The notes under the pieces are model-generated. The model had not been told where the DNA came from and did not search any database. It saw only the letters and a program-made list of their open reading frames with translations. Source: Runella rosea (GTDB lineage Bacteria > Bacteroidota > Bacteroidia > Cytophagales > Spirosomataceae). Taken from it: a stretch of 64,000 nt of DNA. The stretch's first letter is position 1, and each line of letters begins with the position of its first letter. Positions 1 to 8,025 of this stretch are shown here, piece after piece. The DNA lies in assembly GCF_003325355.1 (NCBI RefSeq), contig NZ_CP030850.1, positions 4,271,501 through 4,335,500 on the forward strand. The letters are read 5' to 3'. The translations under genes and the position numbers were made by a program.

Positions 1-325
1 GCCCATGCCTGTGATTGTGAAGATGCAATTTGAGGACGGAACCGATTCTGTAGCAAGATTCCCAGCTGAAATCTGGAGATTGAACGACCAAAATGTTTCT
101 AAAGTTATTACCAGCAAAAAGAAAGTCGTTCAATGGACATTGGATCCGTATCGTGAGATTGCCGATATTGACGAAGAAAGCAACAGTTTTCCGCGTCAGC
201 CGGCTCAACCGACCAAATTCCAATTGTTTAAATCACAGGGATTCCAGCGCGGACCCAACCCGATGCGCGAAGCTCAGCAAAGCCAGCAACCGAAAACAGG
301 TCAACAAGGCGGCGCTAAGAATTAA
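1..325 (+). CDS. M1 family metallopeptidase, C-terminal end (5' truncated by window edge)
   Basis: Only the last ~107 residues are present; the reading frame is open to the window edge, so the real start lies upstream. The visible part matches the tail of Bacteroidota M1 zinc peptidases: a short beta-rich segment with MPVIVKMQFEDGT, then FPAEIWR, then a DPYREIADIDEESNSFPR element, which is the family's usual final stretch (a 'DP...ADxxxxNNxFP' pattern). A Gln/Pro-rich tail follows. The zinc-binding HEXXH motif is off-window, so activity cannot be judged. A complete paralogue lies at 40976-42955 and ends with a comparable segment. The family assignment is inferred from the tail alone. Confidence 0.7.
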   Translation, partial: PMPVIVKMQFEDGTDSVARFPAEIWRLNDQNVSKVITSKKKVVQWTLDPYREIADIDEESNSFPRQPAQPTKFQLFKSQGFQRGPNPMREAQQSQQPKTGQQGGAKN

Positions 326-392
326 CAAACGTAGGGGTTAGGTTATTCCCTAGGCATAAAAAAGGGCGAAAGTTACCCTCCGCCCTATAGCG

Positions 393-427
393 AGCCATTC
401 TGATGTAATGTCAGGATGGCTTTTTAT
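393..427 (+). terminator. Intrinsic terminator after the M1 peptidase
   Basis: An 11-bp stem (AGCCATTCTGA paired with TCAGGATGGCT, one G-U pair) with a 7-nt loop runs into TTTTTATT. A GGGCG/CGCCC stem just upstream (364-385) may add a second hairpin. The T-run is on the plus strand only, so it serves the upstream gene. Confidence 0.75.
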
Positions 428-434
428 TGTCCAA

Positions 435-1118
435 TTATTTACTTAGTCGATAAGAAATCGCTAACTGTAACGACCCGAAATTTTGTTGAAATAGACTCTC
501 GCGTAATTGTGGATCGCTGCCTGCCGTTGTGTATGAAATATACATATCACTAACGGGCTGAATGCTGGCTAAATAACGAAGATTGACTCCAAGTTTGTTG
601 AAGTGAGCTCCGATGCCTGCATGATAACCAAATGCGTACGATTTGTACGGAGAAAAGGAAAGCGGCGTATTTGAATATTGGGATAAAAACTCTTTCAGTG
701 TCCCGTTTTCAAACAGCTGAACAGATAACAGAGGGCCTCCGCTAATTTCAAATTGATTGTGTTTGTAACCAATCGAAAACGGAATGTCCAACTGCCCGTA
801 TTGCACACTCGTTTTGGTCGATGTACTCAGCCGTTCCAATTGAGCTCCTTTGACAGAAACTAGTAATTCTCCTTGTAAAAATACATTTTCAGTAGAACGA
901 ACATAGCCTCCCAAGGTATAACCAAAGGTTGAGCCTCCTTTTGAGGAAATTTTTTCGGGTGTTCGTGAACTTGACGTAGCTAATACCCCTTCAAAATCAC
1001 TGCCCATAAATTGGGTCATTTGTACGCCCGCTTTTAATCCCCACTCTACGCTCTGAGCATATACCGAAGAAACCGCCGCGAGAAGGAGAATAAACAATGA
1101 AGTTGAAAACTTTTTCAT
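435..1118 (-). CDS. Outer membrane beta-barrel protein (PorT-like family)
   Basis: A 227-residue protein beginning with a clear signal peptide (MKKFSTSLFILLLAAVSSVYA, cleavage before QS). The mature part alternates polar and hydrophobic residues with many Gly/Tyr/Ser and repeated strand-like segments (VEWGLKAGVQMTQF, GYTLGGYVR, LQGELLVSVKGAQLE, FGYHAGIGAHFNKLGVNLRY) and ends in a strand (SLQLAISYRLSK), typical of the small 8-strand outer-membrane barrels common in Bacteroidota (outer membrane beta-barrel / PorT domain). Such proteins have mostly unassigned roles, so no substrate is proposed. It is transcribed alone, divergently from the FAD oxidoreductase and convergent with the truncated peptidase gene. 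Confidence 0.75.
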   Translation of the reverse strand: MKKFSTSLFILLLAAVSSVYAQSVEWGLKAGVQMTQFMGSDFEGVLATSSSRTPEKISSKGGSTFGYTLGGYVRSTENVFLQGELLVSVKGAQLERLSTSTKTSVQYGQLDIPFSIGYKHNQFEISGGPLLSVQLFENGTLKEFLSQYSNTPLSFSPYKSYAFGYHAGIGAHFNKLGVNLRYLASIQPVSDMYISYTTAGSDPQLRESLFQQNFGSLQLAISYRLSK

Positions 1119-1266
1119 ATACTATATTTATGGTGTAACCAAGGTTGTTTATCTTTCTAACGAAAGAGTCAAAGAAAATAGTGCCGTTTCGCCGAAGGAT
1201 TTGGCCACTTTATGCATCAAAGTAAGTTTCAAAGGTCTGTATCTTTTGCTTATAAATCCAACATCT

Positions 1267-3297
1267 ATGAAAAAACGTATTGCTCTTCTGTTCATTTTAA
1301 CTGTTTCAATTCTCTCGTCAGCAGTTGCCCAAACCTATGATATTTGTGTGTATGGAGGTTCTTCGGCGGGAGTCATTGCCGCTTATACGGCCAAAAAAGC
1401 GGGCAAAACAGTGTTGCTTATTGAGCCGGGAAAGCATTTAGGTGGATTAAGTTCGGGAGGCTTAGGGCAAACCGATATCGGCAATAAATATGCGATTACG
1501 GGCATTGCAAGGGATTTTTACCGCCAGATAGGACAACACTATGGGAAATTTGAACAATGGACTTTTGAGCCGCATGTGGCAGAAAACCTGTTCAAAGAAT
1601 ATGTAAAAAAAGGTGATTTTCCAGTTTGGTTTGAGTATAGGTTGGTGTCTGCCTCCAAAAAAGAAGGAAAGATTCAGGAAATCACGCTTGAGCCATCTAA
1701 TCAGCCAGGTCAGGGACTGCGAAGGGTAAAAGCAAAAATGTTTATTGATTGCACTTACGAAGGAGATTTGATGGCCAAAGCAGGCGTGAGTTACATCGTG
1801 GGGCGTGAGGCAAACAGCCAATACAACGAAACGTGGAATGGAGTACAGCTATTGGACAAACACCAATTTCCCGAGGGCGTGGACCCTTATAAAATCCCAG
1901 GAGACCCTTCTAGCGGCTTGTTGTGGGGAATATCGACGGCGGTATTGGCTCCCAATGGTTCGGGCGATAAGCTTTTACAAACCTATAATTTTCGATTGTG
2001 CCTGACCAAAGACCCAGCCAATCGCATTCCAATCACGCGCCCTGAGGGCTATGACTCAACTAAGTATGAACTCTTATTGAGGCAAGTAGCCATTGAAAAA
2101 CCACCGCACATCAATTGGGGCGTGATGCACATTGCGGATATGCCCAATTCAAAAACCGATATCAATAACAAAGGAGGGTTTTCGACCGATATGATTGGCA
2201 TGAATCATGATTATGCGGAAGCCAATTATGAAACCCGTAAGAAAATCATCAAAGACCACGAAGATTACACCAAAGGGTTCCTCTATTTTGTAGGACATGA
2301 TCCACGAATGCCCGATCATCTCCGTAAACAAATGTTGGAATGGGGTTATCCAAAGGATGAATACGTTGACAATGACCACTTCAGTCCACAGCTTTATGTC
2401 CGAGAAGCACGTCGTTTGGTGGGTGAATACGTGATGACCCAACACAACTGCGAGGGGCGCGAAGTGGTCAAAGATGGGATTGGATTAGCTGCTTACACCA
2501 TGGATTCGCACAATTGCCAGCGTATTTTGTTCAAGAATCCGAAAACTGGTAAAATGGAAGTTCGTAATGAAGGAGATGTGCAGGTAGGAGGCTTCCCCCC
2601 CTATCCTATCAGTTACCGTTCATTGATTCCGAAAAAGGCTGATTGCGAGAATCTTTTTGTTCCTGTTTGTCTTTCTGCCACCCACATTGCGTACGGTTCC
2701 ATTCGCATGGAGCCAGTCTTCATGGCGTTGGCCCAAGCCTCGGCTGTGGCGGCGACTATGGCCATTGATACCCAAAAGCCAGTGCAGGAAATAAACGTAA
2801 TAACCCTTCAGAATGCTTTGCTTTCCAATCCTTTAATGGATGGAAGCCAAGCAGAAATTTTATTGGACAATGACGTTACTCCAACGAAAATAACTGTAGT
2901 CGGGAATTGGAAAACTGTTAAAACGGGTGGAAAATATGCCGCGACTCAGTTAGTAGACAATTCGAAAGGCAAAGAAAAAAACAGTGTACGCTTCACACCA
3001 GAGATTCCTAAAACGGGAAGGTATGCAGTGTATGTATATAACCCAAGCCCGACGGGCGGCGGCGGAAATCCTGGTGAGGCTGCCGACGAAGCCAAAGCGA
3101 GCCAAACTCTGGTCAGAGTAAAGACCGCTACGAGCATCAAAGAAGTATTGGTTGCTTCACAAACACAGGTAAATGACTGGATTAAACTAGGCACTTATCC
3201 CTTTGCAAAGGGAAATGAAAACTTTGTAGAGATTACCAATCAAAACACCAACGGTGTCGTTGTGGCAGATGCTGTCTTGTTTGTTCCTAGCAAATAG
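1267..3297 (+). CDS. Secreted FAD-dependent oxidoreductase with golvesin-like C-terminal domain
   Basis: 676 residues. The ATG chosen begins a signal peptide (MKKRIALLFILTVSILSSA, then VAQ); an upstream TTG in frame would add a non-signal extension. The N-terminus has the dinucleotide-binding motif VYGGSSAGVIAA followed by GGLSSGGLG, characteristic of FAD-dependent oxidoreductases of the FAD_oxidored (PF12831) type. The last ~135 residues form a beta-rich domain resembling the golvesin/xanthan-lyase C-terminal module, with RFTPEIPKTGRYAVYVYNPSP near its middle. The protein is probably periplasmic or surface-exposed; in this family substrates are often sugars or polysaccharide fragments, but nothing here identifies one. 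It is monocistronic and faces the serpin gene across a perfect palindrome. Confidence 0.82.
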   Translation: MKKRIALLFILTVSILSSAVAQTYDICVYGGSSAGVIAAYTAKKAGKTVLLIEPGKHLGGLSSGGLGQTDIGNKYAITGIARDFYRQIGQHYGKFEQWTFEPHVAENLFKEYVKKGDFPVWFEYRLVSASKKEGKIQEITLEPSNQPGQGLRRVKAKMFIDCTYEGDLMAKAGVSYIVGREANSQYNETWNGVQLLDKHQFPEGVDPYKIPGDPSSGLLWGISTAVLAPNGSGDKLLQTYNFRLCLTKDPANRIPITRPEGYDSTKYELLLRQVAIEKPPHINWGVMHIADMPNSKTDINNKGGFSTDMIGMNHDYAEANYETRKKIIKDHEDYTKGFLYFVGHDPRMPDHLRKQMLEWGYPKDEYVDNDHFSPQLYVREARRLVGEYVMTQHNCEGREVVKDGIGLAAYTMDSHNCQRILFKNPKTGKMEVRNEGDVQVGGFPPYPISYRSLIPKKADCENLFVPVCLSATHIAYGSIRMEPVFMALAQASAVAATMAIDTQKPVQEINVITLQNALLSNPLMDGSQAEILLDNDVTPTKITVVGNWKTVKTGGKYAATQLVDNSKGKEKNSVRFTPEIPKTGRYAVYVYNPSPTGGGGNPGEAADEAKASQTLVRVKTATSIKEVLVASQTQVNDWIKLGTYPFAKGNENFVEITNQNTNGVVVADAVLFVPSK

Positions 3298-3304
3298 ATT
3301 TTTT

Positions 3305-3356
3305 TCTGTTATATACCAAAAAAGGAGCCTAGGCTCCTTTTTTGGTATATAACAGA
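3305..3356. terminator. Bidirectional terminator formed by a 52-bp perfect palindrome
   Basis: The 26-nt arms are exact reverse complements with no loop bases; the centre reads AAAAAAGGAGCC TA GGCTCC TTTTTT. Both strands therefore give the same G/C-rich hairpin followed by six T's. It lies between two convergent genes (stop at 3297, and stop at 3366 on the other strand) and can terminate both. Confidence 0.9.
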
Positions 3357-3365
3357 GGTTTTGAT

Positions 3366-4589
3366 TTAGGAAGGATTAACCATTTTTCCCATAAACAAAA
3401 CGGTATCAGAAGTTTTCTCGCTGATGATAAAAACAAACGGACGGTCTGCGTAATATGTTTGAGGAAGCGAAGTCAGTTCTACTCCGATGGTGGTCACGGC
3501 AGCAGCTTCGGTCCCTTTTTCATCCACAGCCACGTAGGTATTTTGCTTGACAAAACCAACGTTCAGCTTTTGCGTTTTACTAATTTTGCTTAAATCGGCG
3601 ATATTGGGGAGAAAGGCCGACGGCATGCCCATTTTTTCGAGCACATCGTTTAAATATACTTCATATTCAAGGGTAAAGCGAGGTAATCCAATCGAAAGAT
3701 TATCGACGGCTTTCAAATTTTGTTGTAATTGATTCCATTCGGCAGCGGTAAGTTTGGTTACTAAATCATTGACTCCTTGTGTGCCGATTGGTACCAGTAC
3801 AGTCATAGCATAGCGGCTATTGCCGTAAGGAAGTTCGTAGGCAAAATACCCATCACGATTGGCAAACGAAATTTTGCTTTTCATTTGCATCATTTTGACA
3901 TTTTTCGTTTTACTTGCAGCCAGTTGAAATGGGTAATCAGTGGTTTTTTGCTCGTCAAAACTTGTCGTCCAGTCTCCTTTGAAATACAGAGCATTCATCA
4001 AAAACAACACCATTTGCGGCTCTATCTTATCAAGTACTTTTTTGATTTTGCCGTTAGTTTTATCGCTTGCCCACGTATTTAGGGGCGTCGCATCTGAGCC
4101 ACTGAATTGCGATGCGTCAGCCTTAAAAGAACTTTTTAAGATGTTAACAAAGTCGGTTTCGGGCTGAAACGTATTTCGATTCCATACCGAATTAGCTAAA
4201 CCTAGCGTAACTTTAGGGTCTGCTTTGGGGAGACCTTCTATGAGTTTTAAATAAGTTGCGTTGGCGTCTGCCAACGAGATTCCGTTCAATTTCAGGGTTT
4301 TTTGAATCTCGTCGGCAGTTTGTCCGTTGGCACCGTTGAGTAGCATACCCAGTGCCATGTGCAGGCTCAAAGGTGATACAAATACGTTTTTGTCGGAGGG
4401 TTCTTTGTCATTCAGTTTTTTGAAAAAATCAAAGGCAAAGTCGTCGGTACGACTGGCAAAGTTTTCGGAAATTTTCACCTCTTCGCCTACGGGCGAAGGG
4501 CTGGTGGAGCTGCACCCCAAGGCCACCCAAAGCAACATCAGGGTTGCGGCGATGACCAGTACACACTGAAAAAATGAAGAAGTTCTCAT
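3366..4589 (-). CDS. Serpin family protease inhibitor, predicted lipoprotein
   Basis: 407 residues from the ATG at 4589, chosen because it starts a lipoprotein signal (MRTSSFFQC... ending WVALGC, lipid Cys26); the longer frame would add 13 residues before it. The serpin fold is evident: NVFVSPLSLHMALGMLLNGA near the start, MNALYFKGDW in the middle, and the C-terminal DRPFVFIISEKTSDTVLFMGKM. The reactive-centre hinge EKGTEAAAVTT has the small residues of inhibitory serpins, and the loop has the same length as in alpha-1-antitrypsin, which puts the scissile bond at Thr373-Ser374. Inhibition of a serine protease with preference for small P1 residues (elastase-like) is inferred. It probably sits on the envelope. 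It is transcribed alone. Confidence 0.9.
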   Translation of the reverse strand: MRTSSFFQCVLVIAATLMLLWVALGCSSTSPSPVGEEVKISENFASRTDDFAFDFFKKLNDKEPSDKNVFVSPLSLHMALGMLLNGANGQTADEIQKTLKLNGISLADANATYLKLIEGLPKADPKVTLGLANSVWNRNTFQPETDFVNILKSSFKADASQFSGSDATPLNTWASDKTNGKIKKVLDKIEPQMVLFLMNALYFKGDWTTSFDEQKTTDYPFQLAASKTKNVKMMQMKSKISFANRDGYFAYELPYGNSRYAMTVLVPIGTQGVNDLVTKLTAAEWNQLQQNLKAVDNLSIGLPRFTLEYEVYLNDVLEKMGMPSAFLPNIADLSKISKTQKLNVGFVKQNTYVAVDEKGTEAAAVTTIGVELTSLPQTYYADRPFVFIISEKTSDTVLFMGKMVNPS

Positions 4590-4712
4590 GGTTAAAGCTG
4601 TTCTAGGAATAGTTGTCATAGCTGTCAAATTTTTGGTTGGAAACTGATGCTATGACGTTGATGGTTGTATAACGGTTGGAACTTGAATAAATTTTTTTAA
4701 ACTCATGCAACC

Positions 4713-4742
4713 TTTGTGCCAAGCATTTGCATCTACCTTTTG
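4713..4742 (+). promoter_or_regulatory. Possible promoter of the ECF sigma operon
   Basis: TTTG at 4713-4716 and TACCTTTTG at 4734-4742, 17 nt apart. The second box differs from TAnnTTTG by one extra base, so the call is weak. It lies 14 nt before the ATG of the sigma factor gene. Confidence 0.35.
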
Positions 4743-4755
4743 AAACAGCCTGATT

Positions 4756-5349
4756 ATGGTCAAAATTTTACAACTGTTCACGAGCGAAGCCCAATTGGTA
4801 AAATCCTTACAGAAGGGAGATGCCAAGGCACAACGCCACCTGTACGAAAAGTACTCGGCGCGGTTGCTGGCGGTGTGTGTGCGGTATATAAACGATAGAA
4901 TGGAAGCGGAAGATGTTTTGATTGAGGGGTTTATGAAGATTTTTGACCGTATCGACCAATTCAAAGGGGAAGGTAGTTTTGAGGGATGGATGCGGCGATT
5001 AATGACCAATGAAGCGCTGATGTATTTGCGCACTAAGCGCCATATTGAAGTAGATATTGATGCGCCAGAAGCACAACATCTCCCCAATTATGAATGGGCT
5101 GATGCCACCCTCGAAGTGGATGATTTAATGGCGGTTATCGCAAAGTTACCGACAGGCTACCGCACAGTGTTTAACTTGTATGCCATTGAGGGATACTCAC
5201 ATGCCGAGATTGCCGAGCAGCTCGGAATTACTGAAAGCACCTCGAAGTCACAATTGCACCGGGCGCGTGCCTTGCTGCAAGACATGATAAAAGAAATGGA
5301 AAATTTAAATCAAACCGCAGAAGCGGTGAAAAGTTTAAAAGGGAAATAA
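4756..5349 (+). CDS. RNA polymerase sigma factor, ECF (sigma-70) family
   Basis: 197 residues. Region 2 spans about residues 25-95, with YEKYSARLLAVCVRYINDR, the core-binding EAEDVLIEGFMKIF and GSFEGWMRRLMTNEALMYLR. Region 4 (about 125-180) contains LPTGYRTVFNLYAIEGYSHA followed by the helix-turn-helix EIAEQLGITESTSKSQLHRA. There is no sigma-1.1 or region 3, as in all ECF factors. The next gene starts 2 nt after the stop and encodes a single-pass membrane protein with a cytosolic N-terminus, the arrangement of a sigma/anti-sigma pair. The target regulon is unknown. Confidence 0.9.
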   Translation: MVKILQLFTSEAQLVKSLQKGDAKAQRHLYEKYSARLLAVCVRYINDRMEAEDVLIEGFMKIFDRIDQFKGEGSFEGWMRRLMTNEALMYLRTKRHIEVDIDAPEAQHLPNYEWADATLEVDDLMAVIAKLPTGYRTVFNLYAIEGYSHAEIAEQLGITESTSKSQLHRARALLQDMIKEMENLNQTAEAVKSLKGK

Positions 5350-5351
5350 CG

Positions 5352-6209
5352 ATGAAAAAGCATCCTATTGACAAACTCTTTTCCCAAAAGCTCAAGGAAG
5401 CTGAAATTAAACCGCGTGATGAAGCATGGGAGAAGCTCCAGTTGCGTATGCAGCAAAACAAAAAACGTAGAATCGGTGGTTGGTGGCAGCAAGGGCCTTG
5501 GTTGGCCGCGGCGGGCGTGTGTTTACTTCTGGTAGCGGGCTGGTTGACTTGGCGCTCAAATTCGTCAAATGAAACCAACTTGGCACAACATACCCACAAT
5601 ACCAAAGCGAAAGCAATAAAGAAACAAATTGCCCCTCAAGAAGAAATAAAAATAGAGGCAGAAGCACCAATTGCCGAACAAGAACAAGTGGCCACAGCGC
5701 TAAACAAGCCCGAGTCTATAACACAAACAGTTCGAAAAAGTACCACCAGCACCGCGCCCGAATCGAAATCAGCGTCTGTTACTTTTAGCCCTCAACCAAT
5801 GGTGGCCACTTTGCCAGATGTACAAAAAGCAGAGAATCAGGCTAAACCCGAAAGTGTGCCAGTGTCTGCTGCCGAAAATCCCCGGACCATTGCTCAGACG
5901 CCGATTCACCCAGAGGTTATATCTGGAGCGAAGACCGTGGTGTTGCAGTTGCCCGAATTAAAAGAAACGTTAGTCGCTGCCAATACGAAAGAAACCATTG
6001 CTGAGCCTAGAATAAAATCGGACGAAACTAAATCTGTGTCGGAGGAATTTGAAGATGACATTCTGAACAAACCCCGTAAATCCACTCGTATGGCCAAAGT
6101 GTGGAAGCAATTGAAAAATGCTAAAAACGGCGAACGCGTAGACTGGGACGAAGTAGGATTCAATCCAAATAAAATGCTGGCTAAAGCCACTGGCAAGGAA
6201 CGTAATTAA
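5352..6209 (+). CDS. Single-pass membrane protein, probable anti-sigma factor partner of the ECF sigma
   Basis: 285 residues. An N-terminal cytoplasmic segment of about 48 residues (MKKHPIDKLFSQKLKEAEI, then a Trp/basic helix) is followed by one membrane helix, roughly residues 49-66 (GPWLAAAGVCLLLVAGW). The rest is a long low-complexity periplasmic region rich in Ala, Pro, Glu, Lys and Thr, ending in a conserved-looking tail (RMAKVWKQLKNAKNG ... GFNPNKML). There is no recognisable zinc-binding HxxxCxxC anti-sigma motif. The role is inferred from the 2-nt spacing after the ECF sigma gene and from topology. It could also be an unrelated membrane anchor. The stop is 46 nt before the next start. 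Confidence 0.55.
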   Translation: MKKHPIDKLFSQKLKEAEIKPRDEAWEKLQLRMQQNKKRRIGGWWQQGPWLAAAGVCLLLVAGWLTWRSNSSNETNLAQHTHNTKAKAIKKQIAPQEEIKIEAEAPIAEQEQVATALNKPESITQTVRKSTTSTAPESKSASVTFSPQPMVATLPDVQKAENQAKPESVPVSAAENPRTIAQTPIHPEVISGAKTVVLQLPELKETLVAANTKETIAEPRIKSDETKSVSEEFEDDILNKPRKSTRMAKVWKQLKNAKNGERVDWDEVGFNPNKMLAKATGKERN

Positions 6210-6255
6210 ATCAAACATGAAACCACTAAGTATCAAATTTAACATCAATACAGCC

Positions 6256-7290
6256 ATGAAAAAGTCAATTGTAACCTTTGTTTTAGCGTTTATCGCTTTT
6301 GTTGCGCAAGCCGAAAAATACACTCAAAAAGGGGATTCTTTGATTGTACAATTTGGTAACAATACCCGCCTGATTATCCAAGCCAAGGATAAAGAAGGGA
6401 TTCAGAGCCTTCGTCAATATGACCTCAACAAAATTGTTCGGGATATGGGCGCCGCGCTGGATTCTAGCAGCAAAGAAACCTACATCTACATCAATGAGCA
6501 AAATGGTCGTAAATACTTAAAAGACACGGTTTTAGTTATCAGCCGTAAAGACGGAGAAGTTAAAATTACGATTAATGAGCCCAACCAAAAATCGTCAGAT
6601 TCTAAGGAAGATGATGTAAAAAGTTCTGAAAACAATAAAGACGACGGAACCGTTACACGCAGTGTAACACGGCGTTATAAAAGTCCAAGAAATGGATTTG
6701 ATGTACTGGTTGGTCTGAATACGTATGCCAAAAATACGCCTCTTAGCTATCAAGAATCAGATTATGATTTATTGCCGTGGGGGTCGCGCTTTGTAAGTCT
6801 TACATGGGTTCGGGGGGCGGCCATAAGCAGAGGAAAAGATGCCTCTTTGGGCTTAGATTTAGGAATCGACGTTTCGTGGTACAACATGATGTTTGACGGA
6901 AATAATACCGTTCAGAAAGATACGCGTGCTATTTCATTTCCCTTGGCAAATGCCACGGGTGATGTGCACAAATCAAAGTTGACGTCGGCTTACTTGAATC
7001 TTTCGCTGATGCCAACATTAGCCATTCATCATGGCCCTATCTCCTACCTAAGTGTAGGGATGTACGGAGGGTACCGATTGGACAGCTACACAAAAGTTCA
7101 GGAAGAACGTAAGGGACGCTCAGAACGCACACATTCCAATTTTCATTTAAATGATTTTCGTTATGGAATCGGAGCTGAATTAGGAATTCGTCATTTCCCA
7201 GATTTATTTATGCAGTACGATTTAGGAGAATTATATCAAACAAATAAAGGACCTGCGGTACGGATGATTAGTTTCGGGATTCGTCTATGA
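6256..7290 (+). CDS. Outer membrane beta-barrel protein in the ECF sigma operon
   Basis: 344 residues from the ATG at 6256, which begins a signal peptide (MKKSIVTFVLAFIAFVAQA); an in-frame ATG 39 nt upstream would bury it. Residues ~20-130 form a charged periplasmic part (EKYTQKGDSLIVQFGNNT and a Lys/Glu/Ser-rich linker). The C-terminal ~200 residues show barrel-like strands (GFDVLVGLNTYAKN, ASLGLDLGIDVSWYNMMF, SYLSVGMYGGYRLDSY, YGIGAELGIRHFPDLFMQYD) and end in VRMISFGIRL. It is the third gene of the sigma/membrane protein/barrel unit and might be the sensor, the regulated product, or both. No specific function is recognised. Confidence 0.6.
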   Translation: MKKSIVTFVLAFIAFVAQAEKYTQKGDSLIVQFGNNTRLIIQAKDKEGIQSLRQYDLNKIVRDMGAALDSSSKETYIYINEQNGRKYLKDTVLVISRKDGEVKITINEPNQKSSDSKEDDVKSSENNKDDGTVTRSVTRRYKSPRNGFDVLVGLNTYAKNTPLSYQESDYDLLPWGSRFVSLTWVRGAAISRGKDASLGLDLGIDVSWYNMMFDGNNTVQKDTRAISFPLANATGDVHKSKLTSAYLNLSLMPTLAIHHGPISYLSVGMYGGYRLDSYTKVQEERKGRSERTHSNFHLNDFRYGIGAELGIRHFPDLFMQYDLGELYQTNKGPAVRMISFGIRL

Positions 7291-7303
7291 TATTCATAGT
7301 TAG

Positions 7304-7354
7304 GCGGTTAAAAGTTTTTCGATAATTCTATTCGTGCTTTTAACCGCTTTTTTT
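7304..7354 (+). terminator. Terminator of the ECF sigma operon
   Basis: An 11-bp perfect stem (GCGGTTAAAAG with CTTTTAACCGC), 22-nt loop, then seven T's. It separates the ECF operon from the tRNA-tuf promoter. Confidence 0.85.
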
Positions 7355-7398
7355 GTGGTTTCGAAAATACCTTAGTAAAATATTTTTTTTACTAAAGG

Positions 7399-7429
7399 TT
7401 TGAATTAAAAGCAAAACCTTATACATTTG
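7399..7429 (+). promoter_or_regulatory. Bacteroidota-type promoter of the tRNA-Tyr/Gly/Thr-tuf unit
   Basis: The -33 box TTTG (7399-7402) and -7 box TACATTTG (7422-7429) are 19 nt apart, matching the Bacteroidota consensus TTTG ... TAnnTTTG exactly. The tRNA-Tyr gene begins 51 nt after the -7 box. Confidence 0.8.
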
Positions 7430-7480
7430 CGACTCCAAAAGAAAATCAAACAGCTTTTGGGCGTTTTTTGAGAGTAACAA

Positions 7481-7563
7481 GGGGGTGTACCAGAGTGGCC
7501 AAATGGGGCAGACTGTAAATCTGCTGGTTCATACCTTCGGTGGTTCGAATCCATCCGCCCCCA
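7481..7563 (+). tRNA. tRNA-Tyr (GTA)
   Basis: An 83-nt type II tRNA with a 7-bp acceptor stem (GGGGGTG with CGCCCCC, one G-U), anticodon arm GCAGA-CTGTAAA-TCTGC with anticodon GTA, a long variable arm and the T-loop TTCGAAT. The discriminator base is A. It is the first gene of the tRNA-tuf unit. Confidence 0.95.
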
Positions 7564-7637
7564 CTTTTAGTAAACAGGTTTTCGGCAGTCCGTTTTCTCA
7601 CTGTCAACGCTTGTCCGAAAACTGACAACTAGAAAAC

Positions 7638-7710
7638 GCGGGAGTAGCTCATTTGGTAGAGCGGTAGCCTTCCAAGCTTCAGGTGGCGGGTTCGAGCCCC
7701 GTCTCCCGCT
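7638..7710 (+). tRNA. tRNA-Gly (TCC)
   Basis: 73 nt, acceptor stem GCGGGAG/CTCCCGC, D-arm GCTC...GAGC, anticodon loop CTTCCAA (anticodon TCC), T-loop TTCGAGC, discriminator T. The anticodon stem GTAGC/GCTTC contains one T-T mismatch (position 28-42); the other four pairs are canonical. Confidence 0.93.
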
Positions 7711-7720
7711 CATTTTTCAA

Positions 7721-7745
7721 GTTAATTGTTACTTGTTAATTGTTA
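7721..7745. repeat. Short AT-rich tandem repeat in the tRNA-Gly/tRNA-Thr spacer
   Basis: GTTAATTGTTA occurs at 7721-7731 and again at 7735-7745, and the following 50 nt hold further TTAAC/TAATAAC variants. The spacer between tRNA-Gly and tRNA-Thr shows no other structure. Confidence 0.5.
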
Positions 7746-7806
7746 TTTAGAGACTAATACTTAACTAATAACTTTTAACGAATAACGGTTAACTTTTTTA
7801 TTGAAA

Positions 7807-7878
<72 letters not shown>

Positions 7879-8025
7879 CGAGGTGAAGGTAATTATTTGT
7901 TTAATCATGCGAGCGTGAGATTCAGTACTTCATGGCTCGTCTTTTTGCCTTCGTAAAACTCTGGAATGCAAGTTTTCTCTGTAAATCCATAATAAATTCA
8001 AAATCAACTTTTAGTTAATACAACA

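Noticed and set aside
7446-7628. A small minus-strand open frame over the tRNA-Tyr gene
   Set aside because: It is created by the tRNA sequence, a common annotation artefact.
7879-8025. A riboswitch upstream of tuf
   Set aside because: Only a weak 5-bp hairpin with a T-run is visible and no known aptamer core was recognised.
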